In this document: one piece after another, positions 25,475-35,526 of the stretch
Numbering within the stretch: the stretch's first letter is position 1
How the letters are laid out: each line of letters starts with the position of its first letter
Source of the DNA: Petrimonas sulfuriphila
GTDB lineage: Bacteria > Bacteroidota > Bacteroidia > Bacteroidales > Dysgonomonadaceae
Direction of reading: 5' to 3'
Assembly: GCA_038561985.1 (NCBI GenBank)
Contig: CP073276.1
Location: forward strand, 930,001-994,000
Length of the DNA: 64,000 nucleotides
The notes under the pieces: model-generated
The model's input: only the letters and a program-made list of their open reading frames with translations
Database searches by the model: none
What the model was told of the DNA's origin: nothing
Program-made: the position numbers and the translations under genes

Positions 25475-26665
25475 TTAGATTACGCCAAACTTCCTGAACA
25501 TTTTTTCGATATGATCTATGGCGTAGTCAATTTGTTCGTATGTATGTGTAGCCATCAACGAGAAACGGAGAAGGGTTTCGTTGGGTGCAACGGCAGGCGG
25601 AACAACCGGATTCACAAAAATCCCTTCCTCAAACAGTTGTTTCGTAATGGCAAACGTTTTCTCGTCGCTGCGTATATAGAGCGGAATAATCGGCGTGGAA
25701 GTAGGTCCTACCTCGAACCCGCGGTCTTTGAATTGCTGAATGGTGTAATGCGTCAGCTCCCACAAATTCTTTATCCTTTCGGGTTCCGCACGCAAGATAT
25801 CCAGAGCTGCAGATGCAGCGGCTGTAGCAGCAGGTGTTATGCTCGCACTAAAAATATAAGTTCGGGCATTGTGTCTCAGGTAGTTGATCGTGTGATAATC
25901 CCCCGCGATGAACCCACCGATAGAGGCCAGGGATTTGCTGAAAGTCCCCATAATAAGGTCCACATCGGGAAGCAATCCGAAATGGTCGCAAGTCCCCTTT
26001 CCGTTGTACCTCTTTCCCAAAACTCCCAAGCCGTGCGCTTCATCTACCATGATGTTGGCGTTATACTTTCTGGCCAGCTTAACAATTCCCGGCAAATCCG
26101 CCAGATCTCCTTCCATACTGAATACGCCATCCACCACAATCAGTTTCACTTTGTTGGGATCGCAGCGCTTCAGTTGTCTTTCGAGCGATACCATATCGTT
26201 GTGACGGAATTTGAACTTGGTAGAGAAAGAGACACGAATACCTTCGATAATGGAAGCGTGGTTCCTTTCGTCCCAAATGATGTAATCCTCTCGTCCGGTA
26301 ACCGCACCCAGCACCCCTTCGTTAACCGTGAATCCGGTGGAGAAAACGATGGCGTCATCTTTTCTTAAAAAATTTGCCAGCTTACGCTCGAGTTCTATAT
26401 GAATATCCAGTGTCCCGTTTAAAAAACGGGAACCTGCCATACCTGTTCCGTATTTTTGGGTGGCTTCAACAGCTGCTTCTTTTACTTTTGGATGATTGGT
26501 GAGTCCCAAGTAAGCGTTTGATCCAAACATCAACACTTTCTTACCGTTGATAACCACCTCCGTATCCTGATCGCTTTCGATAACCCTGAAATATGGATAA
26601 ATGCCTGCCGATTTAAATTTCTGCGGAGCATCATATTTCATCATTTTCTCTTTTAACAGATTCAT
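25475..26665 (-). CDS. spt: Alpha-oxoamine synthase, probable serine palmitoyltransferase
   Basis: 396 residues, PLP fold type I. It has the AOS-family glycine-rich start MFGSNAYLGLTNHPKV, GTGMAGSRFLNGT, the cofactor Asp and His in VDEAHGLGVLG, and the PLP lysine in GTFSKSLASIGG. The N-terminus (LLKEKMMKYDAPQKF...GIYPYFR) resembles Bacteroides serine palmitoyltransferase, which condenses serine with palmitoyl-CoA to start sphingolipid synthesis. 2-amino-3-ketobutyrate CoA ligase is the main alternative. It is monocistronic, with its own terminator. Confidence 0.8.
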   Translation of the reverse strand: MNLLKEKMMKYDAPQKFKSAGIYPYFRVIESDQDTEVVINGKKVLMFGSNAYLGLTNHPKVKEAAVEATQKYGTGMAGSRFLNGTLDIHIELERKLANFLRKDDAIVFSTGFTVNEGVLGAVTGREDYIIWDERNHASIIEGIRVSFSTKFKFRHNDMVSLERQLKRCDPNKVKLIVVDGVFSMEGDLADLPGIVKLARKYNANIMVDEAHGLGVLGKRYNGKGTCDHFGLLPDVDLIMGTFSKSLASIGGFIAGDYHTINYLRHNARTYIFSASITPAATAAASAALDILRAEPERIKNLWELTHYTIQQFKDRGFEVGPTSTPIIPLYIRSDEKTFAITKQLFEEGIFVNPVVPPAVAPNETLLRFSLMATHTYEQIDYAIDHIEKMFRKFGVI

Positions 26666-26722
26666 CAGATAAAAATTAAAATGAGTTGGATATTTTATCT
26701 ATTTCCAATAAAAACCAGGATA

Positions 26723-26730
26723 CAAAGATA
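26723..26730 (-). promoter_or_regulatory. -7 promoter element for the SPT-like gene
   Basis: TATCTTTG on the minus strand, 58 bp before the ATG at 26665, in the 275-bp divergent gap with ferritin. I saw nothing comparable for ferritin in the rest of that gap. Confidence 0.5.
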
Positions 26731-26940
26731 CGAATATTTCTCATAATGCGAAGTGGGCGGGTAAAAATATACCTACGAAGAAAAGTGTCTGACAATAAGA
26801 GACTTCATCGCTATTTCACTCCTGTTTCGTGCTATTGAAAAACCGGTCGTGGTGTATAAAAAGCAAAATCAAACGTAAACATTTTCAGGAGAAAAACGTT
26901 TAACAGGGTAGGATTAACGAATCATTTAAAAACGAACACT

Positions 26941-27462
26941 ATGGTAAGTAAAAATTTAGAAAAAGCTATTAACGAACAAGTTAATGCAGAATTCTGGTCG
27001 GCCTATCTCTATCTGTCCATGTCGGCTCATTTCGCCAATGAGGGATTGATGGGGTTTGCAAACTGGTTTAGAGTACAGTTTCAGGAAGAACAAGATCACG
27101 CCCTCAAATTCATGGACTACCTGATTGCCAAAGGCAATCAGGTCGAACTGAAACCGATTGGGAAAGTAGATACGTCGTGGGAATCGATATTGAAAGCTTT
27201 TGAAGACACCCTGGCGCACGAAAAAGTGGTGACCGGACTGATTAACAACCTGGTAAGCTTAGCAAGGAACGAGAACGACTATGCAACCGAAAATATGCTT
27301 CAATGGTTTGTAAACGAGCAAGTTGAAGAAGAAGAAACCGCACAGGGAATGATTGACAGCCTGAAGTTGATCGGCACCAACGGATTCGGAATCTATACGA
27401 TGGACAAAGAGCTGGCACAACGCAGTTATACTCCGCTGAACGCCACTGCAGCAGGCGCATAG
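26941..27462 (+). CDS. ftnA: Bacterial non-haem ferritin
   Basis: 173 residues, four-helix ferritin. Ferroxidase-centre residues are visible in LEKAINEQVNAEFWSAYLYLSMSA (Glu17-type), FQEEQDHALKFMDYL (EExxH) and WFVNEQVEEEETAQG. It oxidises and stores iron in a 24-subunit cytoplasmic shell. It stands alone, with a terminator 22 bp after the stop. The last residues (TPLNATAAGA) form an unstructured tail. Confidence 0.95.
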   Translation: MVSKNLEKAINEQVNAEFWSAYLYLSMSAHFANEGLMGFANWFRVQFQEEQDHALKFMDYLIAKGNQVELKPIGKVDTSWESILKAFEDTLAHEKVVTGLINNLVSLARNENDYATENMLQWFVNEQVEEEETAQGMIDSLKLIGTNGFGIYTMDKELAQRSYTPLNATAAGA

Positions 27463-27484
27463 ATTTTTTTGTCGTACTTATTCA

Positions 27485-27516
27485 GGAGCCTTCTTCGTCG
27501 AAAGGCTCCTTTTTTG
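27485..27516 (+). terminator. Intrinsic terminator after ferritin
   Basis: GGAGCCTT (27485-27492) pairs with AAGGCTCC (27502-27509), followed by a run of seven T. Confidence 0.9.
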
Positions 27517-27638
27517 TTTGGTTAAATTTTCAACGAAAAGAGTCTCTGAATAAACTTTTTGGGTTTAACTTCATCTAACCTCCTGTTCTTTGTCGAACTT
27601 TGGCAAGTACAAGCATAATGTATATTAAAAACTTGAAA

Positions 27639-27944
27639 ATGGAAAGAAAATACAAAAAGCTTCTCAAATGCATGGTGCTCGACGCTATCGGTATGGCGTC
27701 AGCTGCTTTGCCCGTCGTTGATGTTGTGTGGGCACCCATTGCGGCATCCATCAGCTACAGGATGTTCGGGGAAAAAAGGGGAAAATACACATCCGTTATC
27801 ACCTTTATTGAAGAAATACTACCCGTTACCGATGTAATTCCATCGTTCACCATTTTTTGGTTTTTGTTCGATTTTCTGGGTGTCGGGGAAAAAGCAAAAA
27901 CGGCCAATTCGCCTGTGGATACAGATTTTATTGAAATCAACTGA
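27639..27944 (+). CDS. Small membrane protein of unknown function
   Basis: 101 residues from the ATG at 27639 (MERKYKKLLKCMVLDAIGM); the frame opens 13 codons earlier. It has hydrophobic segments at about 12-40 (AIGMASAALPVVDVVWAPIAASISYRMF, with a Pro kink) and 52-83 (ITFIEEILPVTDVIPSFTIFWFLFDFL), and a polar tail. I recognise no named family. The 15-nt gap to the TraB/GumN gene suggests co-transcription. Confidence 0.7.
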   Translation: MERKYKKLLKCMVLDAIGMASAALPVVDVVWAPIAASISYRMFGEKRGKYTSVITFIEEILPVTDVIPSFTIFWFLFDFLGVGEKAKTANSPVDTDFIEIN

Positions 27945-27959
27945 TGTCGCTATAATTTT

Positions 27960-28865
27960 ATGAATTTACGAAAACTAACCGGCTGCCTGGTCCTTTTTTT
28001 CACCCTGACAGCCTGTGCGAACACAACAGAGGAGACAAACGCGTTGTTGTGGAAAATCTCGGGAAGCGGTCTTGAATCTCCGTCCTACCTGTTTGGAACA
28101 CATCATCTGGTTCCGTTGTCATTTTTAGACAGCATCACCGGCCTGGAAGAAGCGTTCGAAGCGACTGAACAAACAGTGGGGGAGCTCGATATGAACAAAA
28201 TGAGCGAGATGCAGATGAAGATCATGGGTGCTGCCGTTATGCCCAACGGGTACGACTACCGGACGCTCACAAGCGAAGCGGATTTTCAGCTGCTCGACAA
28301 AACGCTGAAAGAGCTTATCGGCGTCGGGTTGGATCAGCTTGGCAGGATGAAACCGGCCATGCTGAGCAATTTAATTTCCGTCTCTTTATATCAAAAATAT
28401 TATCCTGCCCTATCGGGTGGAATAAGCGTCGACCAGCACTTCCAGGAAGAGGCGGTCAGGCGTTCCCGCCCCGTACGACCGTTGGAAACGGCCGAAGAAC
28501 AGATTCACCTGTTGCTGGGCACCCAGACCATCGAAAGACAGGCCGAGCTGCTTACCTGCATGGTGAATCATCCCGGGATGCTGAAAGAGCAAATGGACAG
28601 GTTGCAAACGGCGTACATGGCTCAGGACATTAACGCGCTGAACGCTTTGTACGAAGAGGAGTTGCCCGGAGATCCCTGCCCCGGCACCCCGGAAGAAAAA
28701 GACGCGATGAACAAGGACCGGAACGAGAGGTGGTTAAAACTCCTTCCGGATATTATGCGGGAAAAACCATCGTTCATCGCTGTCGGATGCCTTCACCTGG
28801 TGGGCAAAGACGGACTGATCGTGGGACTACAGAAGATGGGATACCGGGTTGAACCGGTGAAATAG
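27960..28865 (+). CDS. TraB/GumN-family lipoprotein
   Basis: 301 residues. The signal peptide ends in a lipobox (LFFTLTAC, Cys19), so it is probably a lipoprotein. The TraB/GumN pattern is clear: LLWKISGSGLESPSYLFGTHHLV near the start, GELDM at about 77, and a C-terminal SFIAVGCLHLVGKDGLI. The GTHH and GCLHL motifs carry the conserved histidines thought to form a metal site, related to Tiki proteases. Its substrate is unknown. Confidence 0.85.
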   Translation: MNLRKLTGCLVLFFTLTACANTTEETNALLWKISGSGLESPSYLFGTHHLVPLSFLDSITGLEEAFEATEQTVGELDMNKMSEMQMKIMGAAVMPNGYDYRTLTSEADFQLLDKTLKELIGVGLDQLGRMKPAMLSNLISVSLYQKYYPALSGGISVDQHFQEEAVRRSRPVRPLETAEEQIHLLLGTQTIERQAELLTCMVNHPGMLKEQMDRLQTAYMAQDINALNALYEEELPGDPCPGTPEEKDAMNKDRNERWLKLLPDIMREKPSFIAVGCLHLVGKDGLIVGLQKMGYRVEPVK

Positions 28866-28871
28866 GCAAAA

Positions 28872-30284
28872 CTAGGTCCGTCTCTCCAGCAAGGCCACAT
28901 TCTCCACGTGATGGGTTTGCGGAAACATATCCACCGGCTGTACGCGGGCGACCCGGTATTTACTGTCCAGCAGGTTGAGGTCTCGCGCCTGAGTGGCAGG
29001 ATTGCAACTTACATAAACAATCCGCTGCGGTTCGGCAAAAATAATGGCCTCGATCACATCGTCATGCATCCCGGCTCGGGGAGGATCGGTGATGATCACA
29101 TCGGGACGGCCATGTTCACGAATAAAATCTTCCGTCAGAATTTTTCTCATATCTCCGGCAAAAAACGACGTGTTTTCGATATTGTTGTTGCGTGAATTTT
29201 TTCGCGCATCCTCGACAGCCTCTTCCACAAATTCAATCCCGATAACTTTTCCAGCATTTCGCGCAACAAAATTGGCAATCGTTCCCGTTCCGGTATACAG
29301 ATCATACACCCGTTCACTGCCCGATAACCCGGCAAACTCCCGCGCAATCTTATACAGGTTGTAAGCCTGACGGCTATTGGTCTGGTAAAACGATTTCGGA
29401 CCTATTTTAAATTGCAGGCCTTCCATTTCTTCCACAATATACTCACGCCCTTTCCAACAGATTACTTCCTGGTCGGTAATGGTGTCATTGGCCTTCCGGT
29501 TAATGATGTAGAGCAGCGAAGTGATTTGCGGAAACTTGCCGGCAAGAAAATTCAAGAGCATCTCCCTTTTTTCAGCATCATCTTCGTAAAACACTACAAT
29601 AACCATCCACTCTCCAACAGAGGTGTTGCGCAGGATAAGCGTACGCATCAGCCCGGTCTGGTTACGGAGGTCGAAAAACGAGAAATTGTTTTTCAGGCAA
29701 AAATCCCGGGCAGCATTCCGTATTTGGTTAGACAGGTCGTCCTGCAACCAGCATTTGTTTATATCAAGCACTTTATCGAACATACCGGGGATATGAAACC
29801 CCAACGCATCCATCTGCCTGAGCTCACTCCCTGAGCTAATCTCCTTCTCCGTCAGCCACCGTTTATCGGAAAAAGTAAATTCCAGTTTGTTCCGGTAAAA
29901 AGTGGTTTCAGGAGCGCCCAGAATGGGTGAAATTTCCGGCAATTCTACCTTGCCGATGCGCGTCAGGTTATCCTCAACCTGTTTTTGTTTGTATTTCAAC
30001 TGTTCCCCATAAGGCAGGATCTGCCACTTACAGCCCCCGCATGTTCCAAAATGTTCGCAAAAAGGGTCCGCCCTGTTTTCGGAAAACGATTCAAACCGGG
30101 TCACTTTGCCTTCAGCGTAATTACTTTTCTTTTTGGTGATCTGTATATCGGCCACATCACCGGGAACGGCATACGGGACAAAAACCGTCATTCCGTCCAC
30201 CCGGGCAATTGCTTTGCCTTCTGCCGCTACACCGGTAACAGGTACCTTTTCCAATAAAGGAAGTTGCTTTCTCTTTTTTGCCAT
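28872..30284 (-). CDS. rlmD: 23S rRNA (uracil-C5)-methyltransferase, RumA/RlmD type
   Basis: 470 residues. It has an N-terminal TRAM domain (about 1-65), the iron-sulfur cysteines in CEHFGTCGGCKWQ plus a later Cys, and a Rossmann domain with YDLYTGTGTIANFVA. Near the C-terminus are DPPRAGMHDD and the catalytic Cys in VYVSCNPATQARDL. It methylates U in 23S rRNA using SAM. RlmCD-like dual specificity cannot be excluded from sequence alone. It converges on the TraB/GumN gene. Confidence 0.92.
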   Translation of the reverse strand: MAKKRKQLPLLEKVPVTGVAAEGKAIARVDGMTVFVPYAVPGDVADIQITKKKSNYAEGKVTRFESFSENRADPFCEHFGTCGGCKWQILPYGEQLKYKQKQVEDNLTRIGKVELPEISPILGAPETTFYRNKLEFTFSDKRWLTEKEISSGSELRQMDALGFHIPGMFDKVLDINKCWLQDDLSNQIRNAARDFCLKNNFSFFDLRNQTGLMRTLILRNTSVGEWMVIVVFYEDDAEKREMLLNFLAGKFPQITSLLYIINRKANDTITDQEVICWKGREYIVEEMEGLQFKIGPKSFYQTNSRQAYNLYKIAREFAGLSGSERVYDLYTGTGTIANFVARNAGKVIGIEFVEEAVEDARKNSRNNNIENTSFFAGDMRKILTEDFIREHGRPDVIITDPPRAGMHDDVIEAIIFAEPQRIVYVSCNPATQARDLNLLDSKYRVARVQPVDMFPQTHHVENVALLERRT

Positions 30285-30304
30285 TGCCTATTTTTTTGAA
30301 GGTG

Positions 30305-30312
30305 CAAAGGTA
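30305..30312 (-). promoter_or_regulatory. -7 promoter element for rlmD
   Basis: TACCTTTG on the minus strand, 21 bp before the rlmD ATG; no clear -33 element. Confidence 0.45.
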
Positions 30313-30337
30313 TGCAATATTCCATTCAGCCCGTCAT

Positions 30338-32830
30338 CTATTTTACCAGAATCTCAATCCTTCCGCTTTGTACTCCTTTTGCTTTTGCCTCCAGCACGAT
30401 CGTTCCCGGTTCTTCTCCGGCCTGCACCAACGCAGTAAGCTGTCCGCTAAAAAGCTTCATTCTGGGGAGTTGGAACGATTCCAGACTGGCTGCATTTCCA
30501 TTGGCAACAGCTTTAAATACACCGGCACCTTTTACCGTAAAAGAAATTTCCCTGTCTTCAACCGGGCAGAAATTTCCAGCTTTATCCACAAGCTTCACGT
30601 TGACGAACGAAATGTCCTCGCCGTCAGCGTTAATCACGTTGCGATCGGCCTGCATAACAACGCGATACGGTTTTCCAGCGGTACGCACTTCTTTCTCGGC
30701 AACCGCTTTTCCGTTGTTGTCGTACGCCACCACCTTCACCGTTCCCGGTTCATAACGGGTATCCATCCACATCAACCGGTAGCGCTTCTGCCGTTCGAAA
30801 CTCTTTTGCGCTTCTGTCGTATAACTTCCTTCAAGCGGGACAGACAGTTCCTTAGTACGTTTTCCCTGGCTTTTCCCGTTGATAAACAACTCTGCCGACG
30901 GATAACTGGTGTACACAAAAACGGGCGTCACTTCCCCTTCACGCCCTTCCCAATTCCAGTGGGGCAGGATGTGCAGCGTTTCTTCCTCTTTATTCCAGTG
31001 GCTGCGATAGAGATAAAAACGGTCCTTGGGAATTCCCGCCAGATCAACCGCGCCAAAAAGGGAGCTGTGACTGGGCCACGCGCTGTAGTATGGCGTCGGT
31101 TCTCCCAGGTAATCGATGCCCGTCCAGATAAACTCTCCGATGGTATACGGCAAATCTTCGTGTTGAATAAAATCATCCTCAGGAAGATTCGACCAACCGC
31201 AATGCTCTACATCGTATGAAGAGGCCTGATGATCATCGTACTGCGCCATGGATTTACGCTCCACCGGAAACTTGTATACCCCTCGGGAACTAAGCGTAGA
31301 TGCCGTTTCACTGCCTAAGATTACCTGTTGCGGTAAGCGGTCGTACGCCTCCTGATAACGAAACGGACGATAATTGAATCCTGGAACCTCCATCACGGCC
31401 CCCATGTTGTTGGAAAGCACATGGTCGGGACGGTCCATTCCGTTGGTTACCGGACGAGTCGGGTCTTCGCGGTGGCAAATATCTTGCAGGAAACGTGCCA
31501 CCCTTGAACCGTGCTTGTCACTTTGCTCCTCTACTTCATTGCCTATGCACCACATCACCACACTGGGATTGTTCCGATAATGATGCAGCACGTTCGTCAG
31601 GTCCTTCTCCGCCCACTCGTTAAAATAGCGGTTGTAGCCGTTTTTCACTTTCGGAATGGCCCATTCGTCAAACGTTTCCACCATCAGCATCATTCCCATT
31701 TCATCGGCAATCCGAACATATTCAGGTGCAGGCATATTGTGTGAAGTGCGGATAGCGTTTACACCCATATCCTGCATCGTACGGATCTGGCGACGGATGG
31801 CAGCTTCGTTCACTGCAGCCCCCAGCGGTCCCAAATCGTGATGCAGGCATACACCCTGAAATTTTATCTTCTCGCCATTCAGGTAAAAACCGTCGTTGGG
31901 CTTAATCTCCAGGGTACGTATGCCGAAAGGCGTAGTGTACTCGTCAACCAATTGATTGTTTTCGTAGAGCCTGGACACCGCCGTATACAGGTTCGGCTGT
32001 TTAATCCCCCACAATTGGGGATTTTCCACGGCCAGGTTTTGTGAAAATTCACCCATGTCGGCTTTAGAGAGCGTATTCTCTGCGGAAGCGATTGTATTGA
32101 ACGACTTGTCCCGGATCTCGGTAACCAGTTTCAGATTGCCTTCTCCGGAGGCATGTACCCGGGTGCGGACATTCACACGCGCAACATCTTTTTCCACAAC
32201 AGGCGTTGTAACGTAAGTCCCCCAGATGGGAATGTGTGTCTTGTCCGTAACGATCAGGTGAACGTTTCGGTAGAGTCCCGCACCGGGATACCAGCGCGAT
32301 TGTTCTTCAAAATTTTCGAGGCGGACTGCAAGCACATTCTCCTTTCCATCGTTGTTTATAAGACCGGTAATATCAAGATAAAACGTGTTGTATCCGTTCG
32401 GCCAATATCCAGCCTCTTTCCCGTTGACGTAAACTCGGGCATTGCTCATTGCCCCGTCGAACTGAATTTTCACCCGCTTGTCACCGGTAAAATCCGGAAT
32501 CGAGAATCTATTCCTGTACCATCCGGCGCCGGTGAAAGGAAGTCCTCCCGTCCTTCCGTAATGTTCGGTCGCTTTTGTCTGACCGTCCTGGACAATAGCC
32601 ATCCGGTGGATATCGTTAGACCGGTCAAACGGGCCGTAAATAGCCCAATCGTGGGGCACCTCCACCGACTGCCAAGAGGCATCGTTGAAATTTATTCCCG
32701 AGGCAGATGCGTTGTCTTCACGCGAAAACTTCCAGCCTTTTTTTAACGTTAATTGTACACGGGTTTGCGCTTCAGCAGAAAAAGTCACTGCTAGATAAAA
32801 CAGAACCATCAAAAGTTGAGCTATCCTCAT
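30338..32830 (-). CDS. Glycoside hydrolase family 2 enzyme, beta-galactosidase-like, secreted
   Basis: 830 residues with a signal peptide (MRIAQLLMVLFYLAVTFSAEAQ). The order is: a GH2 sugar-binding domain (VPHDWAIYGPFD, GAGWYRNRF), an immunoglobulin-like domain, and a TIM barrel starting near KFQGVCLHHDLGPLG. The acid/base Glu is in VVMWCIGNEVEEQ and the nucleophile Glu in GEFIWTGIDYLGEP. A DUF4982-like part (VFVYTSYPSAELFINGKSQGK) and a C-terminal Ig-like domain follow. It probably acts in the periplasm on galactosides. No SusC/SusD pair is next to it, so it is not part of a visible polysaccharide locus here. Confidence 0.9.
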   Translation of the reverse strand: MRIAQLLMVLFYLAVTFSAEAQTRVQLTLKKGWKFSREDNASASGINFNDASWQSVEVPHDWAIYGPFDRSNDIHRMAIVQDGQTKATEHYGRTGGLPFTGAGWYRNRFSIPDFTGDKRVKIQFDGAMSNARVYVNGKEAGYWPNGYNTFYLDITGLINNDGKENVLAVRLENFEEQSRWYPGAGLYRNVHLIVTDKTHIPIWGTYVTTPVVEKDVARVNVRTRVHASGEGNLKLVTEIRDKSFNTIASAENTLSKADMGEFSQNLAVENPQLWGIKQPNLYTAVSRLYENNQLVDEYTTPFGIRTLEIKPNDGFYLNGEKIKFQGVCLHHDLGPLGAAVNEAAIRRQIRTMQDMGVNAIRTSHNMPAPEYVRIADEMGMMLMVETFDEWAIPKVKNGYNRYFNEWAEKDLTNVLHHYRNNPSVVMWCIGNEVEEQSDKHGSRVARFLQDICHREDPTRPVTNGMDRPDHVLSNNMGAVMEVPGFNYRPFRYQEAYDRLPQQVILGSETASTLSSRGVYKFPVERKSMAQYDDHQASSYDVEHCGWSNLPEDDFIQHEDLPYTIGEFIWTGIDYLGEPTPYYSAWPSHSSLFGAVDLAGIPKDRFYLYRSHWNKEEETLHILPHWNWEGREGEVTPVFVYTSYPSAELFINGKSQGKRTKELSVPLEGSYTTEAQKSFERQKRYRLMWMDTRYEPGTVKVVAYDNNGKAVAEKEVRTAGKPYRVVMQADRNVINADGEDISFVNVKLVDKAGNFCPVEDREISFTVKGAGVFKAVANGNAASLESFQLPRMKLFSGQLTALVQAGEEPGTIVLEAKAKGVQSGRIEILVK

Positions 32831-32877
32831 AAAAAGAAATTTTATTGTATTGAGTTAGTAAAATTCAGTAAAAATGT

Positions 32878-34296
32878 TCAATCCAGAGGTTTGGTCATAT
32901 TCCCGGGTTTCACCCATTCATCGAAGTCTTCGGCGGTAACATAACCCAACCGCACCGCCTCCTCCTTTAAGGTGGTTCCGTTTTTGTGAGCAGCTTTGGC
33001 TATCTCGGCCGCCTTGTAGTAACCGATTTTTGTATTCAAAGCCGTTACAAGCATTAAGGAATTATTCACCAATGCCTTGATTCTTCCTAAGTTCGGCCTT
33101 ATTCCTGAAACGCAATGTTCATTGAAAGATACGGCGGCATCTCCAAGAAGGCGGGCGCTCTGTAAAAAGTTCGCCGCCATAACCGGTTTAAAAACATTTA
33201 ATTCAAAATGGCCCTGCATGCCGGCGACACCTATCGTCACATCGTTTCCCAGGATTTGTGCGCAAACCATCGTTACAGCTTCTGCCTGAGTAGGATTCAC
33301 CTTCCCCGGCATGATGGAAGAACCCGGCTCATTGGCAGGGATCGTTATCTCTCCAATTCCACTTCGTGGCCCGGATGCAAGCATACGGATATCATTGGCT
33401 ATCTTGTTAAGCGAAACCGCCACCTGTCTCAATGCTCCGTGCGTTTCAACCAGGGCATCGTGTGCGGCAAGTGCTTCGAATTTATTTTTTGCAGTCACGA
33501 AAGGCAACCCGGTAAACTCCGCTATGTATTTTGCTGCGAGGACATCGTAATTTCTGGGAGCATTCAGGCCGGTCCCTACCGCGGTTCCGCCAAGAGCCAG
33601 TTCGGCCAGGTGAGTCAAGGTGGTTTCAATGGCTTTTATACCGTATTCCAGCTGAGCAGCATATCCACTGAACTCTTGTCCCAATGTCAGGGGGGTAGCA
33701 TCCATAAAGTGAGTACGCCCGATCTTGACCACTTCTTCCGTTTCGATGGATTTTACAGCAAGTGTTCTTTGTAAACCACGCAATCCCGGCAAGGTAACCT
33801 CAACAATTTTTTTATAGCAGGCAATGGACATCGCCGTTGGAAACGTATCGTTGGATGACTGCGATTTATTTACATCATCGTTCGGGTGAAGGGGCTTCTC
33901 TCCATCGCCGACTTCCCTCCCGGAAATCTGATAAGCGCGGTTGGCAATCACTTCGTTTACGTTCATGTTGCTTTGCGTTCCAGAGCCGGTCTGCCAGATA
34001 ACCAAAGGGAACTGATCGTCCAGCTTCCCCTCCAGTATTTCATCACACACCTGCGCAATCAGGTCCCGTTTTTCCTGCGACAACACCCCCAGCTCGCAAT
34101 TGGCGTACGCAGCACTTTTTTTCAGGTACGCAAATCCATAAATAATATCCAGAGGCATGGAAGCAGGCGCTCCTATTTTAAAATTGTGGAGCGAACGTGC
34201 GGTTTGCGCACCCCAGAGTTTATCAGCAGGAACTTTTACCTCCCCCATCGTATCTTTCTCAACTCTGTATTTTATTTTGGATTTTTTAGAATTCAT
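32878..34296 (-). CDS. fumC: Fumarate hydratase, class II
   Basis: 472 residues. Motifs: [43 protein letters not shown] and the signature [24 protein letters not shown], rather than PAKVNPV, separates fumarase from aspartase. It interconverts fumarate and malate without an iron-sulfur cluster. It lies 47 bp upstream of the GH2 gene on the same strand, with no obvious functional link. Confidence 0.95.
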   Translation of the reverse strand: MNSKKSKIKYRVEKDTMGEVKVPADKLWGAQTARSLHNFKIGAPASMPLDIIYGFAYLKKSAAYANCELGVLSQEKRDLIAQVCDEILEGKLDDQFPLVIWQTGSGTQSNMNVNEVIANRAYQISGREVGDGEKPLHPNDDVNKSQSSNDTFPTAMSIACYKKIVEVTLPGLRGLQRTLAVKSIETEEVVKIGRTHFMDATPLTLGQEFSGYAAQLEYGIKAIETTLTHLAELALGGTAVGTGLNAPRNYDVLAAKYIAEFTGLPFVTAKNKFEALAAHDALVETHGALRQVAVSLNKIANDIRMLASGPRSGIGEITIPANEPGSSIMPGKVNPTQAEAVTMVCAQILGNDVTIGVAGMQGHFELNVFKPVMAANFLQSARLLGDAAVSFNEHCVSGIRPNLGRIKALVNNSLMLVTALNTKIGYYKAAEIAKAAHKNGTTLKEEAVRLGYVTAEDFDEWVKPGNMTKPLD

Positions 34297-34699
34297 CCCT
34301 TTTCTGATTTTCTTTATTTAACTTTTGTACCCGTTACTGCTACGGCCAAATCTTCCAACAGACGATATATTGTGCCTCATTCCCCAAGTCAGTAAAAAGG
34401 CAGACCTGCCCTTTCCTTCAAAGCCTGATAACCAAACAGCGTCCAACCTTATTAATGCGAGTAGATAATCAGGATGGAAACATCTTCTGTATATCACTGA
34501 ACCAAATAGACCGCACGCTGTAGCAAAGAAACAATTTTTTACTCAACAGACCAAATTCAAGTTTAACAGCTATACCTTTTTATTATAAAAAATAATATAA
34601 AATTATTGAACAATTTGCCGGGATTTTCGTTTATTTCTTACAAAAATATTTCCCTGTTTTTGCGGTAAAATCCCGGTATCACTTTTTAATAACACTCAC
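34297..34699. other. Divergent intergenic region with a perfect inverted repeat
   Basis: 403 bp without a gene. The only structure I see is CCGGGATTTT (34618-34627) and its exact complement AAAATCCCGG (34667-34676), separated by 39 bp and ending 23 bp before the next ATG. It could be an operator pair or a 5' UTR hairpin for the outer-membrane protein. The rest is AT-rich and unremarkable. Confidence 0.6.
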
Positions 34700-35485
34700 A
34701 TGAAAAAAACAGCTTTATTATCCCTTTTGGCACTGATGATTATGGGTGGTGTCAACGCACAACAAATTAACAGACAATCGAATGCCGCTGACGGGCTGCT
34801 GTCGGGAGGCAAAACCATCCTAAAGGCCAATGTCCTGGGGTGGGCGACTCGGAATTTCGGGTTTTACGGAGAACAGATCATTAGCAAAAACATCAGCGCC
34901 GTACTGGGAGTGAACATTATGCCCCAGGGCGGGGTCCCTTATATCAGCCGTTTTTCAGATGATCCTCAACTCGAAGACATCCGGATTGGCACGTTCTCCT
35001 TTACACCCGAGGTGCGTTTTTACTTAAGCAGATCCGGCTACGGTAAAGGCTTCTATATTGCCCCATATTACAAATACGAACGCTTTAAAGCTTCAAACCT
35101 CTTAATAGAATTTGAAGATCAGAATAGTGTGCCGCAAGAAATTAACCTTAAGGGTAATTTGAATACCCACAGTGGGGGAGCAATTATCGGAATACAATGG
35201 TTAGCCGGGAAAAAGAAAAGGATCGCGCTTGACTGGACAATCATTGGTGCTCACTACGGCACGAACAAAGCCCTATTTAACGGAACTTCCAGCCATGAAA
35301 TGTCTGCAGAAGAGCAAGCAAGCCTGAAACAGGAGATTATAAAGAACCTGAACGACATTGAAATTGGAGGGAAAAAAATTGCGGAGGTAGAGCGTGTTGA
35401 TGTCTCTTCCACTTCGGCAGAAGCAAAGACCAAAGGCCCGTGGGCTTTTATCCGCTCTTCTTTCTCCATAGGATACAGGTTTTAA
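34700..35485 (+). CDS. Outer-membrane beta-barrel protein of unknown function
   Basis: 261 residues with a signal peptide (MKKTALLSLLALMIMGGVNAQ). The rest alternates polar and hydrophobic residues as in a small beta-barrel (VLGWATRNFGFYGEQIISKNISAVLGV, FTPEVRFYLSR, GFYIAPYYKYERF) and ends with an aromatic residue (SFSIGYRF), the usual signal for outer-membrane insertion. It resembles the DUF3575 type loosely. An insert of about 50 polar, helical residues (SAEEQASLKQEIIKNLNDIE) precedes the last strand. It lies directly upstream of the trp leader. Confidence 0.75.
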   Translation: MKKTALLSLLALMIMGGVNAQQINRQSNAADGLLSGGKTILKANVLGWATRNFGFYGEQIISKNISAVLGVNIMPQGGVPYISRFSDDPQLEDIRIGTFSFTPEVRFYLSRSGYGKGFYIAPYYKYERFKASNLLIEFEDQNSVPQEINLKGNLNTHSGGAIIGIQWLAGKKKRIALDWTIIGAHYGTNKALFNGTSSHEMSAEEQASLKQEIIKNLNDIEIGGKKIAEVERVDVSSTSAEAKTKGPWAFIRSSFSIGYRF

Positions 35486-35526
35486 ATGTAAGAAACATTT
35501 TTTAAATGTTAAAGTTTGAAAAATAC

